From NCBI GenBank assembly GCA_024643305.1, contig JAHENE010000114.1, positions 1 to 6,554 on the forward strand: a DNA stretch of 6,554 nucleotides, read 5' to 3'. A program made the translations under genes and the position numbers. Below, one piece after another: positions 5,166-6,554 of the stretch. The stretch's first letter is position 1. Every line of letters begins with the position of its first letter. The notes below the pieces were generated by a model. It had not been told where the DNA came from. It did no database searches and saw only the letters and a list, made by a program, of their open reading frames with translations. Origin of the DNA: Thiobacillaceae bacterium (lineage in GTDB: Bacteria; Pseudomonadota; Gammaproteobacteria; Burkholderiales; Thiobacillaceae).

Positions 5166-5609
5166 ATGGCACGTAGGCTATACATCTTCTTGTTCGTTTT
5201 GTTTCTGCCTTGCTGGAGCACCGCCGCCAACTGGCCGCTCGTCCTGGAGCAGCAGTTGGCGCAGGCAAGACAGTCCATCCGCTCGATCGATATTCAGGCT
5301 TTCAAGGCGGTTGTCGACAATCCGGGCGACGCCCTGATCATTGACGTCAGAGAACCGAATGAATACTTCGAAGGGCACGTGCCCGGGGCGATCAACATTC
5401 CCAGGGGAATGATCGAATTCAGAATCTGGAAACACCTCGGCTTTCCGGACAGTATCGATACTGGCAAAACGATCTACCTCTATTGCCAACTGGGCGATCG
5501 CTCGGCTCTGGCAACCCACTCGCTGGCCCAACTCGGATTGACCGGCGTCACTGCCGTTAACATGCGCATCGCCGACTGGGAAAAGGCAGGTTATCCCCTG
5601 GACTGGTGA
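5166..5609 (+). CDS. Exported compact rhodanese-like sulfurtransferase (147 aa)
   Basis: From ATG 5166 the product has a signal peptide (RR at 3-4, hydrophobic 5-15, probable cut near S-T-A at 18-20 or one residue later). A Cys at residue 16 does not sit in a proper lipobox. The rhodanese domain follows: ALIIDVREPNEYFEGHVPGA (56-75), strand TIYLYC (102-107) and active loop CQLGDRS (107-113) with catalytic Cys107, CX4R type. It ends in the usual helix plus ADWEKAGYPL (136-145). Unlike the rhodanese at 2265-2849 it has the canonical DVRE...GHVPGAINIP signature and no long insert, so the two are not recent duplicates. Frames from ATG 5121 would add 15 residues. ATG 5166 is preferred because GGAG (5156-5159) lies 6 nt upstream and the signal peptide then begins correctly. 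The 3' end overlaps the convergent oxidoreductase gene by 19 bp. The sulfur donor and acceptor are unknown. Confidence 0.88.
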   Translation: MARRLYIFLFVLFLPCWSTAANWPLVLEQQLAQARQSIRSIDIQAFKAVVDNPGDALIIDVREPNEYFEGHVPGAINIPRGMIEFRIWKHLGFPDSIDTGKTIYLYCQLGDRSALATHSLAQLGLTGVTAVNMRIADWEKAGYPLDW

Positions 5610-6554
5610 GGATGAATGGCTGGCAAGCCCAGCATGTCACGCGCCACGGCCTCGGCCACCTTGATGCCGTCCACACCCGCCGACAAAATGCCGCCGGCAT
5701 AGCCCGCACCCTCGCCTGCCGGAAACAGCCCGCGAACATTGAGGCTTTGGCAATCATCGCCGCGGGTAATGCGCAGCGGTGATGAGGTGCGCGTTTCCAC
5801 GCCGGTGAGTGTCGCGTCCTTCATCGCAAAGCCCTTGATCTGCTGGTCGAACGCAGGCAGCGCCTCGCGGATCGCATCGATGGCATAGTCCGGCAGGGCG
5901 CTGGCGAGATCGGTCAGGTGCACGCCGGGCTTGTACGAAGGCTTGACGCTGCCAAGTTGCGTGGACGGCTTGCCCGCCAGAAAATCGCCGACCAGCTGGG
6001 CTGGCGCATCGTAGTTTCCGCCGCCCAGTTCAAACGCGCGCGCTTCCAGTTTTCTTTGCAGCTCGATGCCGGCCAGCGGGTCGTTGCCGGAAAAATCTTC
6101 AGGCGTGATGCCCACCACGATGCCCGCATTGGCGTTGCGTTCGTTGCGCGAATACTGGCTCATGCCGTTGGTGACCACACGTCCCGGCTCTGAAGCGGCG
6201 GCGACCACGGTGCCGCCGGGGCACATGCAGAAGCTGTACACCGAGCGGCCGTTTTTGGCGTGGTGCACCAGTTTGTAGTCTGCCGCGCCCAGCATGGGGT
6301 TACCGGCATTGGGTCCCAGCCTGGCCTTGTCGATCAGCGACTGCGGATGTTCGATGCGAAAACCGATGGAAAACGGTTTGGCTTCCATGTAAACACCGTG
6401 TGCGTGCAGCATTTCAAACGTGTCGCGTGCGCTGTGGCCGAGTGCGAGGACAACGTGGCTGCTGCGTATCGTTTCGCCGCTGGCGAGCACCACGCCGCGG
6501 ATGCGCCCATCCTCGATCAGCACGTCGGTAACACGCTGCTGAAAACGGATCTCG
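5591..6554 (-). CDS. FAD-dependent oxidoreductase, COG2509 type, C-terminal 320 residues
   Basis: The frame runs from the right edge to TAA at 5591-5593, so the N-terminal FAD-binding GxGxxG region is outside the window. The true start is also outside: an apparent GTG at 6523 is internal, and the ten preceding codons continue the protein naturally. Visible blocks (numbered from the first complete codon) are VVLALGHSARDT (34-45), CMCPGG (109-114), NGMSQYSRNERNANAGIVVG (129-148) and GLFPAGEGAGYAGGILSAGVDG (275-296). They are typical of the uncharacterised FAD-dependent dehydrogenase family COG2509 (usual full length about 500-550). GLFPAGEGAGYAGGI is the C-terminal FAD-contacting motif. The CxC of CMCPGG is a family feature whose role is not known to me. 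The protein should be cytoplasmic. The substrate is unknown. Its last six codons and stop overlap the convergent rhodanese gene. Confidence 0.92.
   Translation of the reverse strand, partial: EIRFQQRVTDVLIEDGRIRGVVLASGETIRSSHVVLALGHSARDTFEMLHAHGVYMEAKPFSIGFRIEHPQSLIDKARLGPNAGNPMLGAADYKLVHHAKNGRSVYSFCMCPGGTVVAAASEPGRVVTNGMSQYSRNERNANAGIVVGITPEDFSGNDPLAGIELQRKLEARAFELGGGNYDAPAQLVGDFLAGKPSTQLGSVKPSYKPGVHLTDLASALPDYAIDAIREALPAFDQQIKGFAMKDATLTGVETRTSSPLRITRGDDCQSLNVRGLFPAGEGAGYAGGILSAGVDGIKVAEAVARDMLGLPAIHPHQSRG

Noticed and set aside
1..6554. Mobile element, CRISPR, tRNA or toxin-antitoxin system
   Set aside because: No transposase or integrase, no terminal inverted repeats, no regularly spaced repeats and no cloverleaf were seen; the small RHH-like gene has no adjacent toxin.

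Overview
The window looks like a piece of a proteobacterial chromosome, most likely a betaproteobacterium (Nitrosomonadales or a relative). The reasons are moderate-to-high GC by eye, YaeQ, a Spy/CpxP-like LTxxQ protein, exported rhodaneses and purine-rich Shine-Dalgarno sites. The taxonomic call is inferred from the protein style and was not searched. I see no mobile element, CRISPR array, rRNA, tRNA or phage gene. This is a housekeeping/accessory mosaic, not an obvious island.

Layout: (1) 1-1376, minus: the first 458 residues of a large multi-span membrane protein of the conserved TM-helix repeat (CmpX-like) type, running off the left edge. (2) 1377-1712: a divergent intergenic region. (3) 1713-2210, plus: an exported Spy/CpxP-like protein with two LTxxQ-type motifs, followed by a textbook intrinsic terminator (2235-2260). 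(4) 2265-2849, minus: an exported single-domain rhodanese with a long 5' intergenic region (2850-3168). (5) 3169-3711, minus: yaeQ. It is divergent from (6) 3829-4098, plus: an 89-residue protein with a ribbon-helix-helix-like C-terminus. (7) 4129-4503, minus: a small CoA-binding (Rossmann) protein. It is divergent from (8) 4648-5028, plus: an unrecognised 126-residue protein that reads like a degenerate receiver domain, with Glu where the phospho-acceptor Asp would be. (9) 5166-5609, plus: a second, smaller exported rhodanese. It overlaps tail-to-tail by 19 bp with (10) 5591-6554, minus: the C-terminal 320 residues of a COG2509-type FAD-dependent oxidoreductase, running off the right edge.

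Nearly every gene appears to be its own transcription unit: there are three divergent pairs (1/3, 5/6, 7/8) and three convergent pairs (3/4, 6/7, 9/10). A loose theme is the cell envelope (channel-like repeat protein, Spy-like chaperone) and periplasmic sulfur transfer (two rhodaneses of different architecture). The sequence alone does not show that they form one system. The most interesting observations are the five-fold ~91-residue internal repeat in gene 1, the possible pseudo-receiver of gene 8, and the repeat motifs upstream of the Spy-like gene.
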